A DNA stretch of 64,000 nt from MFD04580-c1 sp963702995 (GTDB lineage: Bacteria > Planctomycetota > Phycisphaerae > Tepidisphaerales > Tepidisphaeraceae). Below are positions 46,973-56,064 of the stretch, one piece after another. The position numbers and the translations under genes were made by a program. The stretch is from positions 6,386,001 to 6,450,000 of the forward strand of contig OY969783.1 in NCBI GenBank assembly GCA_963702995.1, read 5' to 3'. Position 1 is the first letter of the stretch. Every line of letters starts with the position of its first letter. The notes beneath the pieces are model-generated. The model saw only the letters and a list, made by a program, of their open reading frames with translations. It ran no database searches and was not told where the DNA came from.

Positions 46973-47111
46973 GTAGTAGGCACACTCCGTGGGCCGTAGC
47001 CCCGCTGGAGCGACCACATTTCACTCTACTCGGCTTGCTGTCGCGAAAACGCTGTCCGATGGTCGGGCCCCGTTTTTAACTCGGCCACGGCACACGGAGT
47101 GTGCCTGCTAC
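46973..47111. repeat. inverted repeat of about 20 bp flanking 97 bases
   Basis: Left arm GTAGTAGGCACACTCCGTGGG (46973-46993, 20-base core GTAGTAGGCACACTCCGTGG) and right arm, whose reverse complement is GTAGCAGGCACACTCCGTGT, at 47091-47111. This palindromic 'GGCACACTCCGTG' family is dispersed in planctomycete genomes (recollection, not checked). It lies in the crtB-crtC gap, which holds no gene. Confidence 0.6.
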
Positions 47112-47165
47112 CAAGCCCCGCCACATTGCCTTGCCATCGTCACTGCGTCGCCCAATGATCGGCCC

Positions 47166-48256
47166 ATGCGGACTTTGCCTCTTTACAACCCTGCGCCGGC
47201 CGACTCCGACGGATGGCATGCGGTGCGGGCGCCGGGCGGGTATGAGTGGTGGTACTTCGACGCCGAAGACCCGACCGGGCGGATCCAGATCGTCGCGATC
47301 TTTCTGGAGGGGTTCATCTTTCACCCCGGTTATCTGCGGGCGCACGCGCGGTTCGTGCGTCGGCCGACCCGGCATCGGCCGCCGGTGGCGGGGGATTTCC
47401 CTTGCGGGTATTTCGTCGTCTACGAAGATGGGAAGATCCTCTCGCAGTTCATGACGCAAGTGCCGCCCGAGGCCTTCTCGGCTTCGCCCGACCGGCCCGA
47501 CGTGACGCTCGGCGCGAACCGGCTCACCCGCGACACCGACGGGACGCTGCGCCTGCGCCTCGCCGGCACGCCGTGGCGTGTGACGTTCCAGGGCCCGAGC
47601 GCGATGTTGGCCAGGAGCTTGCGGCCGATCTGATGTTCCGCCCGATTCTCCCGCACCAGCCGGGCGAGCGCATCTTTCTCTCCCGCGCGCTCTCCGGGGC
47701 CGATCATCACTGGGTCATCGCCGATCCGCTGTGTAGCGTCGAAGGATCGATCCGGATCGGGAGTCGATCGGACGCCGGCGCAACCGATCGACAGATCGCC
47801 TTCACCGGAAGGGGGTATCACGACCACAACTACGGCACCGCCCCAATTGGGCCGGGATTAAAGCGGTGGTTCTGGGGACGGGTGCTGTTTGATGACCGAA
47901 TGGTGACGTTCCATTACGCGCGAGCGCGGGACGCATCGCTACCGGACGAGGTGCATATCGTCGCGGCCGGCCCCGAAGGGCAGATCGATCTCGCTCCCAA
48001 GCACTGCGACGTCGTCTGGGATCGGCGGACCCCGCTCGGCCTGGCCTATCCGTCGGCCGCCCGGTTCGATTCGATCCTGGAGCTTTCCAACCCCCGGTTG
48101 GTCGATTCGGCCCCATTCTACATGCGGCTGGTCTACGACGCAGTGGTTGACGGCCGCCGGGGGACCGCCTTCTGCGAAGCCGCCTACCCGCACCGCCTCA
48201 GATGGCCCGTCCTGGGACGAATGATCGAAATGTCGATCGAAAAGACGCGCCACTGA
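47166..48256 (+). CDS. CrtC-like carotenoid 1,2-hydratase (frameshifted)
   Basis: The N-terminal part starts at ATG 47166 with APGGYEWWYFDAEDPTGR, the WWYFDAE signature of the CrtC/AttH lipocalin-like family. The frame breaks near 47610: ...GPSAML-ARSLRPI-stop, whereas GQELAADLMFRPILPHQPGE continues in the next frame. One missing G in TTGGCC explains it. The C-terminal part holds DHHWVIADP, GRGYHDHNYGTAPIG and LKRWFWGRVLFDD. Total about 363 residues. CrtC hydrates carotenoid end groups; some relatives act on other lipids. Adjacent to phytoene synthase on the same strand. Confidence 0.85.
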
Positions 48257-48272
48257 TCAAAGAGGAAATGCG

Positions 48273-48455
48273 TTATTGCCACAGATGAAGACAAGATGAA
48301 CACAGATAAGAGAAGAAGGCGGAAGGATGAAGGTGAAGGATGAATGGGGGACGCGCTATAGCAGTTCCTGTTCATCCTTCATCCTTCGTCCTTCATCCTT
48401 CATCTTCACCTTTCCCTCTTATCTGTGTCCATCCCGCCTTCATCTGTGGCAATAA
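48273..48455. repeat. 183-bp palindromic element between convergent genes
   Basis: Outer arms of 40 bases (48273-48312 and 48416-48455; core TTATTGCCACAGATGAAG) match at 36 of 40 positions. Inner arms are purine/pyrimidine tracts of 'GGATGAAGG'-type reiterations. The family 'TTGCCACAGATGAACACAGA' is recalled as a dispersed repeat of Planctomycetes and Verrucomicrobia. Position between convergent stops (48256 and 48473) makes it a likely bidirectional terminator in practice. Confidence 0.75.
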
Positions 48456-48472
48456 GTCTTTCTTCCCCCGCG

Positions 48473-49462
48473 TCAGTAGCGGAAGCCGATGCCGATGCCG
48501 CCCCAGATTTGGGTGTCGGCGCGGAGCTTGTTGTCGATGCCGTCGGTGTAGAAGAGATACCCTTTAACGTCGAATTCCCCGTAACGCCTGGGGATGTTGA
48601 GGAGGTTGTTCAGCGGGTACGTCCCGACGAGGCCGAGGTCGAAGTGCTGGAAGCCGCTGTCGCTGGTCAGGCCGACCAAGGACGCGAATTGCCCGTTGTT
48701 GGTCACATAGGCGACATCGGCCACTGCGGTGACGACGATGCCCGTCTCTTCGATCTCGAAGTCGTGCTTGACGCCAGCCTCGAGGTAGTAGCCGTTGTAC
48801 CGGTCATAGTCGAAGGCCCCGTAGGCGTACGGGGAGAACATGGGCGCGGCGGTGTGGAAGAGCACCGAATCGTCGAACGAAACCTTAGCGAAGACTTCCT
48901 GCGTATTCAGGCCGTCGCGCTCGGGGAAGATGTAGGTGATCTGGCCAACCGAAATGTCGAACGGCCGGATCTTCCAATCGAGCCCCAGGTACGGCCGCAC
49001 TTCCTGGAAGCGGCTGACGGGGTCGTTGTTGAAGACGTTCACGAAGAGCCCGACGAAAGGATGCGGCAGGCGGCCGAGGTTGAACTCCATCTCGCCGTCG
49101 AACTGGAAATTTTCGGCATTGCCCACCGCCCGCGCGGTGCTGGTCAGGTCGAGGTGCTTGCTTCGATCGATCCCTCGATAGACGTATGCGGTCAGGTAGG
49201 AGACGTTCAGATTGAAGTTCACGCCGCCGTCGTTGATCCCCTCATCCGGCCGGGGCGGGCGCACCGGGGCATAGATTGTCTCCTGGTCGTCCAAGAGGAG
49301 GTATTTGGCGCCGAGCGTCGCCGCGTCGGCTTCGGCGGCGGTGGGGGGCTCCTGCTGAAGCTCCAAGGCGTACGGTTTCCCGGCGCGGGCCGTACCGACG
49401 CACCATCCTGACGCGGCGATCGCCATCGCGGCCGCCCAAATCGTCAACGCCCCGTGTCGCAT
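48473..49462 (-). CDS. outer-membrane beta-barrel protein (TIGR02001/TorF-like)
   Basis: 329 residues from ATG 49462, with signal peptide MRHGALTIWAAAMAIAASGW ending near ARAG. Mature strands include VNFNLNVSYLTAYVYRGIDR, a typical opening 'S.YvyRGi' of the TIGR02001 barrel family, then FQFDGEMEFNLGRLPHPFVG, ISVGQITYIFPERDGLNTQE, YYLEAGVKHDFEIEE. It ends IWGGIGIGFRY, with a C-terminal aromatic for BAM recognition. Probably a porin or channel; substrate unknown. Convergent with the CrtC-like gene across a palindrome. Confidence 0.8.
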   Translation of the reverse strand: MRHGALTIWAAAMAIAASGWCVGTARAGKPYALELQQEPPTAAEADAATLGAKYLLLDDQETIYAPVRPPRPDEGINDGGVNFNLNVSYLTAYVYRGIDRSKHLDLTSTARAVGNAENFQFDGEMEFNLGRLPHPFVGLFVNVFNNDPVSRFQEVRPYLGLDWKIRPFDISVGQITYIFPERDGLNTQEVFAKVSFDDSVLFHTAAPMFSPYAYGAFDYDRYNGYYLEAGVKHDFEIEETGIVVTAVADVAYVTNNGQFASLVGLTSDSGFQHFDLGLVGTYPLNNLLNIPRRYGEFDVKGYLFYTDGIDNKLRADTQIWGGIGIGFRY

Positions 49463-49992
49463 GCAAACTCCAGAAGAGGAAGCCCAGCGCCATCGTTGAC
49501 GGTTGAGCAACGCCCCCGATCGGCACACGCCGCCACTGACGCCCAGCTCACGAGACTGTCGAAGAACGCGTTATCGACGATACCGCTTTCAAGGAGGCGC
49601 GACCGTCAGGGACCAAGCAGTCGCCGTAATCGGCGACTGATCTGTCGAATCGGCGGTTGACGCTCGCGTACCAGGCGCGGCTTCCTTACCGGCGCGGCTC
49701 GTTGCAGCAATCCTCCCGACAAACGTTTCTCGACACCCTCGTCCGATGAGCGGCGGCCGGCCGCCCGCCCGCTTCACGACGTTCGCCCCCGCAGGGTCGG
49801 GGGGAATGTACCGGGCCGCCGCTTTGAGCGAAAGAGAGGCAGTGCCCGGGCGCGGCCGCGGCGGGCAGGCACCGCGCTGTGCGGCGGGCAGGCACCGCGC
49901 TGGGCAGCGGGCAGGCACCGCGCTGGGCAGCGGGCGGGCGAGCGCTCATAATATCCGATCAGGCGGTGACTCCAGGCGAGAGGGCGTCCAAC
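49463..49992. repeat. intergenic region with tandem 23-mers
   Basis: About 530 bases between divergent genes. Bases 49861-49940 hold three tandem copies of a 23-mer (GCGGGCAGGCACCGCGCTGG... ) plus a partial fourth. Bases 49676-49700 hold a degenerate copy of the 28.9-kb palindrome arm. No gene recognised. Confidence 0.6.
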
Positions 49993-51213
49993 ATGACAGA
50001 ACGAGCGGAACGGGCCGAGAAGCTCGATCGACCAGAAAAGCCCGAACGCCCTGCCCGCGCCGCCGCCGGCGCTCCCGCGGGTACGAACGGCGGCGCCCAG
50101 CGCGGGCCCGATCGCGAAGCCCGCTACAAGCTCGAGCGACTCGCCGAGTTCCTTGACCGCTATCAACTCGACGGCGTCCTTCTTCAGTTGCGGCCGAACT
50201 TCGCCTGGGTCACCTGCGGGCGCGACAATCATGTCGCCAACAACTGTTCGACCGGCGTCGCCGCCATCCTGGCGACCGAGAATACCCGGGTCTGCCTCGC
50301 CAGCTCCGCCGACGCCGAACGGATGCAACTTGAGGAATTGGCCGGAACGGGCATCGAAGTGGTGCCGCTCCCCTGGCACGACCGCAAGGCGGCGATGACG
50401 CGGCTCATCGAGTTGATGGGCGGCCGCCGCATCGCCTCCGACTCCACCGCGTTCGACCTCAAGCTTCGCGACCTTCCCGACGACTTCAAAACGCTCCGAT
50501 GGTCACTCACGCCGCAGGAGCTGGCACGCTACCGCGAAGGCGGCGCCCGCGCCCGTGCCGCGGTGGAGCAAGCCTGTGGCGAACTTCGATTCGGCTCAAG
50601 TGAACAGGAGGCGGCCGGGCTGCTGCACTACCACCTGCGGTCGCACGGGCTCATCCCGGTCATGACGCTGGTGGCGGCCGATGAGCGGATCGAAAAGTTC
50701 GGCCGCCCCACCCCGACCGACAAACGGATTGACGGCCGCGTGATGCTCGCCAGCAGCGCCGAATTCGCCGGCCTCATCTGCAACCTGACTCGGTTCGTCA
50801 GTTTCAATCCGCTTTCTCCGCAGATGGAGAAGAATCGGCAGGCGGTCGCGAACATTGACGCGGCGGTGATCGGCGCGACCCGGCCCGGCCGCTCCTTGGG
50901 CGACGTGCTGCGCCGGCTTCAGGAGGCCTACGCCGAGAACGGCCAGACCGATCAGTGGCGAATGCAGAACCAGGGGGGCTCAACGGGGTACGCGATCCGC
51001 GAATCGGTCGCCACCCCCGGCAGCCCGGTCATCGTCCGGGAGAGCCAGGCGTTCTCCTGGAACCCGACGGTTTTTGGGTTCCGAAGTGAGGACACGATCC
51101 TCTGCACATCTGAAGGCATCGAGCATATCACGGCCCCCTCGGACGATTGGCCGAAAGTAACGGGCGCGTACGAAGGGGGCGAAATGCCCCGCCCGGATGT
51201 GCTGATTCGGTGA
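49993..51213 (+). CDS. M24 (creatinase/aminopeptidase P-like) family protein, probably lacking metal ligands
   Basis: 406 residues from ATG 49993. An N-terminal charged linker is followed by a creatinase-type N-domain (YKLERLAEFLDRYQLDGVLL, FAWVTCGRDNHV) and a pita-bread-like C-domain (GSSEQEAAGLLHYHLRSHGL). Family enzymes coordinate two metals through Asp, Asp, His, Glu, Glu. Here the first two positions read ASSAEFAGLICNLTRF (Ser and Asn where D..D is expected), and the GHGIG-like His segment reads GGSTGYAIRE. A Glu remains in VIVRESQAFSW. I infer a non-catalytic or altered-specificity homologue. No operon partner; livK follows 260 bases later behind a hairpin. Confidence 0.75.
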   Translation: MTERAERAEKLDRPEKPERPARAAAGAPAGTNGGAQRGPDREARYKLERLAEFLDRYQLDGVLLQLRPNFAWVTCGRDNHVANNCSTGVAAILATENTRVCLASSADAERMQLEELAGTGIEVVPLPWHDRKAAMTRLIELMGGRRIASDSTAFDLKLRDLPDDFKTLRWSLTPQELARYREGGARARAAVEQACGELRFGSSEQEAAGLLHYHLRSHGLIPVMTLVAADERIEKFGRPTPTDKRIDGRVMLASSAEFAGLICNLTRFVSFNPLSPQMEKNRQAVANIDAAVIGATRPGRSLGDVLRRLQEAYAENGQTDQWRMQNQGGSTGYAIRESVATPGSPVIVRESQAFSWNPTVFGFRSEDTILCTSEGIEHITAPSDDWPKVTGAYEGGEMPRPDVLIR

Positions 51214-51256
51214 AGCCGCGTCGCCGGAGCGTGGTCATCATCGGATGGCAAGAGCT

Positions 51257-51315
51257 GGGAACGCCGACGTCCGCGTCGGACTTCGGATCGAGCCAACGGG
51301 GACGTCGGCGTTCCC
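51257..51315. terminator. 16-bp perfect hairpin after the M24 gene
   Basis: Arms GGGAACGCCGACGTCC (51257-51272) and GGACGTCGGCGTTCCC (51300-51315), loop 27 bases, 43 bases after the stop. There is no U-tract. Such 'GGAACGCCGACGTCC' palindromes are dispersed repeats in planctomycetes as far as I recall, so it may be a repeat acting as terminator. Confidence 0.65.
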
Positions 51316-51473
51316 CCGGGGACGGCCACACCCCACGTCGTCGGCAAGCCGCCTCGTTTCTTGCGACTCGGCCGTTCGACGGGTAGAGTCCGCCCGCAAA
51401 CCAGAACGCCCGTGCGAGTCGGGAACAGGGCGCGGGGCGTTGTCGCGCTGGGCCGCTGGGCCGGGAGCAATTC

Positions 51474-52763
51474 ATGCGAATCGTTGGGCATTTGATGTGG
51501 GCCGCGGCCGCCGTCTTTGTTGCGGCGGGGCTTGCTGTCGGTCCGGGGTGCAACAAGCAGGATGGGGGCTCCTCGGCAACCTCTTCTGAAATCGTGATTG
51601 GTGAATATGGTTCGATGTCCGGCAGCGAGGCGACTTTCGGGCAAAGCACCGACAAGGGCGTTCAACTGGCCGTGGAGCAAGCCAATAAAGGTGGGGGCGT
51701 CCTGGGCAAACAGGTCCGCGTGATCGTTGAGGATGATCGCGGCGATCAGAATGAGGCGGTGACGGTCGTCAAGAAGCTGATCAACCGGGACGGCGTCTGC
51801 GCGATCCTCGGCGAGGTGGCGAGCACGAACAGCCTCGCCGGCGGCGGCGTGTGCGAGAAGGCGAAGATCCCGATGATCAGCCCCTCCAGCACGAACCCCG
51901 ACGTCACCAAGGGGAAAGACTATGTCTTCCGCGTCTGCTTCACCGACGATTTCCAGGGAGCGGTGGGGGCCCAGTTCGCGATTCGAAAAGGTTGGAAAAA
52001 AATCGCCGTCCTCACGTGCAGCAACTCCGACTACAGCAAGAAGCTTTCGTACTTCTTCAAGGAGACGTTCGCCAAATCGGGGTCGATTGTCGCCGACGAA
52101 ACCTATTCCAAGGAAGACAAAGACTTCAAGGCCCAGCTCACCAAGATCGCCGCGACGGGCCCCGACGCTGTTTACCTGCCCGGCTATTACACCAACGTCG
52201 TTCAGATCCTGCTTCAGGCCCGTCAGCAGGTGGGCCTGAAAGCCCCCTTCTTCGGCGGCGACGGGTGGGACAGCCCCGAAACGCTGAAGCTGGGCCCGGT
52301 CGGCGACGGGTGCTTTTTCACCAACCACTATTCGCCCGACGATCAGCGGCCCAGCGTCCAGGAGTTCATCACCGCCTATAAGGCGAAGTTCGCAGGCGAG
52401 ATGCCCGACGCGATGGCGATCACCGGTTACGACGCCGCCCGCGTGCTGCTTGATTCAATGAAGCGGGCGAACAGCGCCGAGCCCAAGGCGATCCGCGACG
52501 CGATCGCCCAGACGGTGAACTTCGCCGGCGCGGGCGGCTCGATCACGCTCGATGCGGATCACAATGCCCGCAAGCCGATCGTGATCCTTGAGATCCAGGG
52601 CGGCAAGACGCGGCTCGCCGACACGATTGAGCCCGCCGGAGCGGCCGCCCCCTCCGAGCCGGCCACCGCGCCCACAACGACCTCCGCGCCCACGACGACC
52701 AGCGCCTCCCACAACGACCAGCGCGCCGACGACCGCCCCGTAGAACTGACACCGGATTTGTGA
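51474..52763 (+). CDS. livK: branched-chain amino acid-type ABC transporter substrate-binding protein
   Basis: 429 residues. N-terminal hydrophobic segment (MWAAAAVFVAAGLAVGPGC) with Cys26 at a lipobox-like GPGC, so probably a lipoprotein. The mature protein is a type 1 periplasmic-binding fold: IVIGEYGSMSGSEATFGQST, GVQLAVEQANKGGGVLGKQV, AILGEVASTNSLAGGGVCEK, PMISPSSTNPDVT, DAVYLPGYYTNVVQILLQAR, DAMAITGYDAARVLLDSMKR. The Ser/Thr around the ligand site (SPSSTNP) fits amino acid binding, but amides or urea are used by relatives. An Ala/Thr/Pro tail ends the protein. First gene of livK-H-M-G. Confidence 0.93.
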   Translation: MRIVGHLMWAAAAVFVAAGLAVGPGCNKQDGGSSATSSEIVIGEYGSMSGSEATFGQSTDKGVQLAVEQANKGGGVLGKQVRVIVEDDRGDQNEAVTVVKKLINRDGVCAILGEVASTNSLAGGGVCEKAKIPMISPSSTNPDVTKGKDYVFRVCFTDDFQGAVGAQFAIRKGWKKIAVLTCSNSDYSKKLSYFFKETFAKSGSIVADETYSKEDKDFKAQLTKIAATGPDAVYLPGYYTNVVQILLQARQQVGLKAPFFGGDGWDSPETLKLGPVGDGCFFTNHYSPDDQRPSVQEFITAYKAKFAGEMPDAMAITGYDAARVLLDSMKRANSAEPKAIRDAIAQTVNFAGAGGSITLDADHNARKPIVILEIQGGKTRLADTIEPAGAAAPSEPATAPTTTSAPTTTSASHNDQRADDRPVELTPDL

Positions 52764-52877
52764 CGGTCAGGCGTTTCCACCTGGCGGGCGTTCCTAGGAT
52801 CGCCGGTTAGAATCCGCTTCCCTGCCGGTAAGGGTTTCATTCGCCCATCCGAGCGCCGCGCGAACGGGCCCGACGGT

Positions 52878-53816
52878 ATGCAGCTTTTCGTTCAACAACT
52901 GATCAACGGCCTCTCGCTGGGGGCGGTCTACGCGCTGATCGCCCTCGGCTACACGATGGTCTACGGGGTTCTGCGGCTCATCAACTTCGCCCACGGCGAC
53001 GTCTACATGGTCGGCGCGATCGTCGCCTGGTATCTGGCGACAGCGATGGATAAGGCGGGTTTTCCGGTCTGGCTTGACCTGCCCCTGGTCTTCCTAGGGA
53101 CGATCGCCGCCTGCGCGGCGCTGGGGATACTGATCGAGCTGCTCGCCTATCGGCCGCTTCGGAATCGGCCGCGGCTGGTCTCACTGATCACCGCGATCGG
53201 TGTCTCGCTTTTCCTTGAGAACCTGCTCCAGAACCCCCACATGTTCGGCCCGACGCCGGTGCGCATGCCGGACAAGCTGCTGGAGGCCCGGACGGTCTTT
53301 CAGTTTCACGTCGGCTCCTCCGCGACGCCGGTGACGGTGAGCAACCACGTGCTGATCAGCCTGGGGCTGTCGATCTTTCTGATGCTCGCCCTTTCCTGGG
53401 TCGTGCTGAAGACGAAGACCGGGCTCGCGCTCTGCGCCGTCTCGTTCCGATTCGACACCGCGTCGCTGATGGGGATCAACACCAACCGGATCATCTCGTT
53501 CACCTTCGTTCTGGGCTCGGCCCTGGCGGCCGTCGCGGGGGTGCTCGACGCGTTCCAGTACAACATCGAGCCGCTCATGGGCATTCGAGCCGGCTTGAAG
53601 GCCTTCGTCGCCGCCGTGCTCGGCGGGATCGGCAGTATCCCCGGCGCGGTGATCGGCGGCCTGATGATGGGGCTGATCGAGACGATGCTTCGGGGGATGA
53701 TCCTCCCCAGCGCCTACACGAACCTCGCCGACGGGGCATCATTTTTCGTGCTGATCCTGATCCTGATGGTCCGGCCGGGCGGCCTGCTCGGCCGATACGA
53801 CCCTGAAAAGGTATAA
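52878..53816 (+). CDS. livH: branched-chain amino acid ABC transporter permease LivH
   Basis: 312 residues with about eight membrane helices. The start MQLFVQQLINGLSLGAVYAL IALGYTMVYGVLRLINFAHG contains the diagnostic LivH segment GYTMVYGVLRLINFAHGDV. Later motifs are TAIGVSLFLENL and AAVLGGIGSIPGAVIGGLMM, the permease-ATPase coupling loop region. Forms the membrane channel with LivM. It lies 114 bases after livK, and livM starts 50 bases after its stop. Confidence 0.95.
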   Translation: MQLFVQQLINGLSLGAVYALIALGYTMVYGVLRLINFAHGDVYMVGAIVAWYLATAMDKAGFPVWLDLPLVFLGTIAACAALGILIELLAYRPLRNRPRLVSLITAIGVSLFLENLLQNPHMFGPTPVRMPDKLLEARTVFQFHVGSSATPVTVSNHVLISLGLSIFLMLALSWVVLKTKTGLALCAVSFRFDTASLMGINTNRIISFTFVLGSALAAVAGVLDAFQYNIEPLMGIRAGLKAFVAAVLGGIGSIPGAVIGGLMMGLIETMLRGMILPSAYTNLADGASFFVLILILMVRPGGLLGRYDPEKV

Positions 53817-53865
53817 CGCCCCCTGAAGCCGCCACGCGGGCCGCACTTGATGACGCGTCAATCGA

Positions 53866-54939
53866 ATGACTGAACCCTCGTCAGCCAACAACGCCTTCCG
53901 ACCGGCCGTCCCGTACTGGGTCGCCAACGTCATCCTGATCCTCCTGATCGGCGTCGCCTGGCCCATCGGCTCGGCGATTCAGGATGGGCTAAACCCCTAC
54001 TTTCTGGACGTGCTGATCCGAATCGGCATCGCGATCATGCTGGCGGTCAGCCTGAACCTCATCAACGGGATCACCGGCCAGTTCTCGCTCGGGCACGCGG
54101 GGTTCATGGGGATCGGCGCGTACGTGGCGGGCGTCCTGACCCGGCATTGGGCCGACCTGCACGGCGAAGCGGCGATGACCGGCTTTTCCGGCGTGTCGAT
54201 CTACCTTGGGGTCGTCCTGCTGGGGGGCGCGCTGGCGGCCGTCGCCGGGCTCGGCGTGGGGCTGCCGACGCTTCGACTCCGCGGCGACTACCTCGCGATC
54301 GCGACGCTCGGTTTCGGCGAGATCATCGCCGTCATCATCTACCGGATCGAGTGGATCGGCCCCGAGAACACCGGTTATCGGGTCGGCGGGGCCGCCGGCC
54401 TGCACGATATCCCGATCGTCACCAACGTCTTCTGGGCCTTCGCCGGTTGCCTCATCTGCATCGTGACGGTCTGGCGGATGTCGCGCAGCGCGAAAGGGAC
54501 GGCTTTCTTCGCCGTCCGTGAGGATGAAATCGCGTCCGCCGCGATGGGGGTGAACACCACCGCGTATAAAATTGTCGCCTTCACCGTGGGGGCCTTCTTC
54601 GCCGGCGTCGCCGGGGCCCTCTCCGCCACCTGGCAGGGGAACCTGACGCCCGATTCCTTCCGGTTCATGCGCTCGGTCGAGATCGTGGTCATGGTGGTCC
54701 TGGGCGGCTCGGGGAGCATCACCGGCTCAATTCTGGCGGCCATCATCCTCACGTGGCTGCCCGAGCAGCTTCGCTTCCTGGAAGACTGGCGGCTGGTCAT
54801 CTATTCGCTGCTCCTGATCGTGATGATGATCGTGCGGCCGACAGGCCTCCTCGGCAGCCGCGAACTCTGGTTCGGCAAGCGCCGACACCCCCGGTCAGCC
54901 GGGTTAGCGGCCGCCGTCGCCGCGCCGGAGGAACCATGA
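53866..54939 (+). CDS. livM: branched-chain amino acid ABC transporter permease LivM
   Basis: 357 residues, about ten membrane helices. Family motifs: NLINGITGQFSLGHAGFMGI, IGAYVAGVL, LPTLRLRGDYLAIATLGFGE, VREDEIAASAMGVN-like VREDEIASAAMGVNTTAYKI, and GGSGSITGSILAAIILTWLP. Its stop overlaps the livG start (ATGA, with GGAGG upstream inside livM), so the two are translationally coupled. Confidence 0.95.
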   Translation: MTEPSSANNAFRPAVPYWVANVILILLIGVAWPIGSAIQDGLNPYFLDVLIRIGIAIMLAVSLNLINGITGQFSLGHAGFMGIGAYVAGVLTRHWADLHGEAAMTGFSGVSIYLGVVLLGGALAAVAGLGVGLPTLRLRGDYLAIATLGFGEIIAVIIYRIEWIGPENTGYRVGGAAGLHDIPIVTNVFWAFAGCLICIVTVWRMSRSAKGTAFFAVREDEIASAAMGVNTTAYKIVAFTVGAFFAGVAGALSATWQGNLTPDSFRFMRSVEIVVMVVLGGSGSITGSILAAIILTWLPEQLRFLEDWRLVIYSLLLIVMMIVRPTGLLGSRELWFGKRRHPRSAGLAAAVAAPEEP

Positions 54940-55742
54940 GCGCGGCAACGGCGCCGGCAGCCGACCCAACCGGAGCGGGGCCGCTGCTGCGGATCTCCGA
55001 TCTGTCGGTCCGGTTCGGCGGGCTCATGGCGCTGCGGGGCTTCAATTTCGCCCTAAGCCCTGGAGAGTTGGTCGGCCTCATCGGGCCCAACGGGGCGGGG
55101 AAGACGACGACGTTCAACATCGTGACCGGCGTTTATCGGCCGACGACAGGCACGCTTCGCTTCGACGGCCGCGATGTCGCAGGGAACAAGCCGTTTCGCA
55201 TGAACCGGCTGGGGATTGCCCGAACGTTTCAGAACATCCGCCTCTTCGGCGGGCTGTCGGTGCTGGACAACGTGATCGTGGGGTTCAACCGCTCCCTGGG
55301 GTACACGTTCGCGGACGCGGTGCTCCGCACCGGCCGCTTCGCCCGGCGCGAGGCCGAGTGCGGCGAGCAAGCCATGGCGCTGCTCCAGACGTTCGGGCTG
55401 GAGGCTCGCGCGAATGAGTTGGCGGCCGCGCTCCCCTATGGCGATCAGCGTCGCCTGGAGATCGCCCGCGCCCTGGCCACGCATCCGCGCATCCTTCTCC
55501 TGGACGAGCCGGCGGCCGGGATGAACCCGCGCGAGAAGATCGAGCTGATGGAACTGATCCGCTTCATTCGCGATCGCTTCAAGCTCGGGATCTGGCTGAT
55601 TGAGCACGACATGAAGCTGGTGATGTCCATCTGCGAGCGGCTGACGGTCCTGGATCACGGGGAAACGATCGCGGTCGGCACGCCGCGGGAAGTGCAATGT
55701 GACCCAAAAGTGATCGAAGCGTACCTCGGTGAACCGGGATAG
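54936..55742 (+). CDS. livG: branched-chain amino acid ABC transporter ATP-binding protein LivG
   Basis: 268 residues from ATG 54936, in the ATGA overlap with livM and preceded by GGAGG; the longer frame is an artefact. Walker A IGPNGAGKTTTFN, Q-loop ARTFQNIRLFGGLSVLDNV, signature ALPYGDQRRLEIARALA (the YGxQRRLE form typical of LivG), Walker B ILLLDEPAAGMNP, H-loop LIEHDM, and the LivG-specific C-terminal DPKVIEAYLGEPG. LivG normally pairs with LivF; no livF follows. Confidence 0.96.
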   Translation: MSAATAPAADPTGAGPLLRISDLSVRFGGLMALRGFNFALSPGELVGLIGPNGAGKTTTFNIVTGVYRPTTGTLRFDGRDVAGNKPFRMNRLGIARTFQNIRLFGGLSVLDNVIVGFNRSLGYTFADAVLRTGRFARREAECGEQAMALLQTFGLEARANELAAALPYGDQRRLEIARALATHPRILLLDEPAAGMNPREKIELMELIRFIRDRFKLGIWLIEHDMKLVMSICERLTVLDHGETIAVGTPREVQCDPKVIEAYLGEPG

Positions 55743-56064
55743 CCGTGGCGCGAGGCCCGCAAAACGACCGCACTACGCGTATAGCGCGACATCGCGACAG
55801 ATTGAAATCCGAAGCTTGAAATCCGAAGGAATGAGCAAGCGGGAGAAAAAGAAGCCGGATGAGAAACGGCCGCTGCGATTTCTCCTTTATCTCGTTGGAA
55901 CGAAAGAAAGGGCCCGCAACCCAATCCCTCTCCCATGTACGCAGGGGGGCTTTGCCTTAAAAACGCGACAACCTGTCGATTTTTAGGGCAGGGGAGGGAA
56001 TAAAAGGGCAACGACACGGGCTTTCGAGTATCGTAGTGCCCTCACCCAATTTACGAGGGGCGGC
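55743..56064. repeat. intergenic region with degenerate dispersed repeat
   Basis: Position where livF would be expected. Bases 55803-55900 start ATTGAAATCCGAAGCTTGAA and resemble the element at 42160-42262 in reverse. No coding frame of livF type remains. Base composition becomes less GC-rich from about 55960 on, marking the border of the accessory island. Confidence 0.55.

Noticed and set aside
45722..47017. Minus-strand frame of 431 codons across crtB
   Set aside because: Antisense shadow of phytoene synthase, whose Asp-rich motifs are intact.
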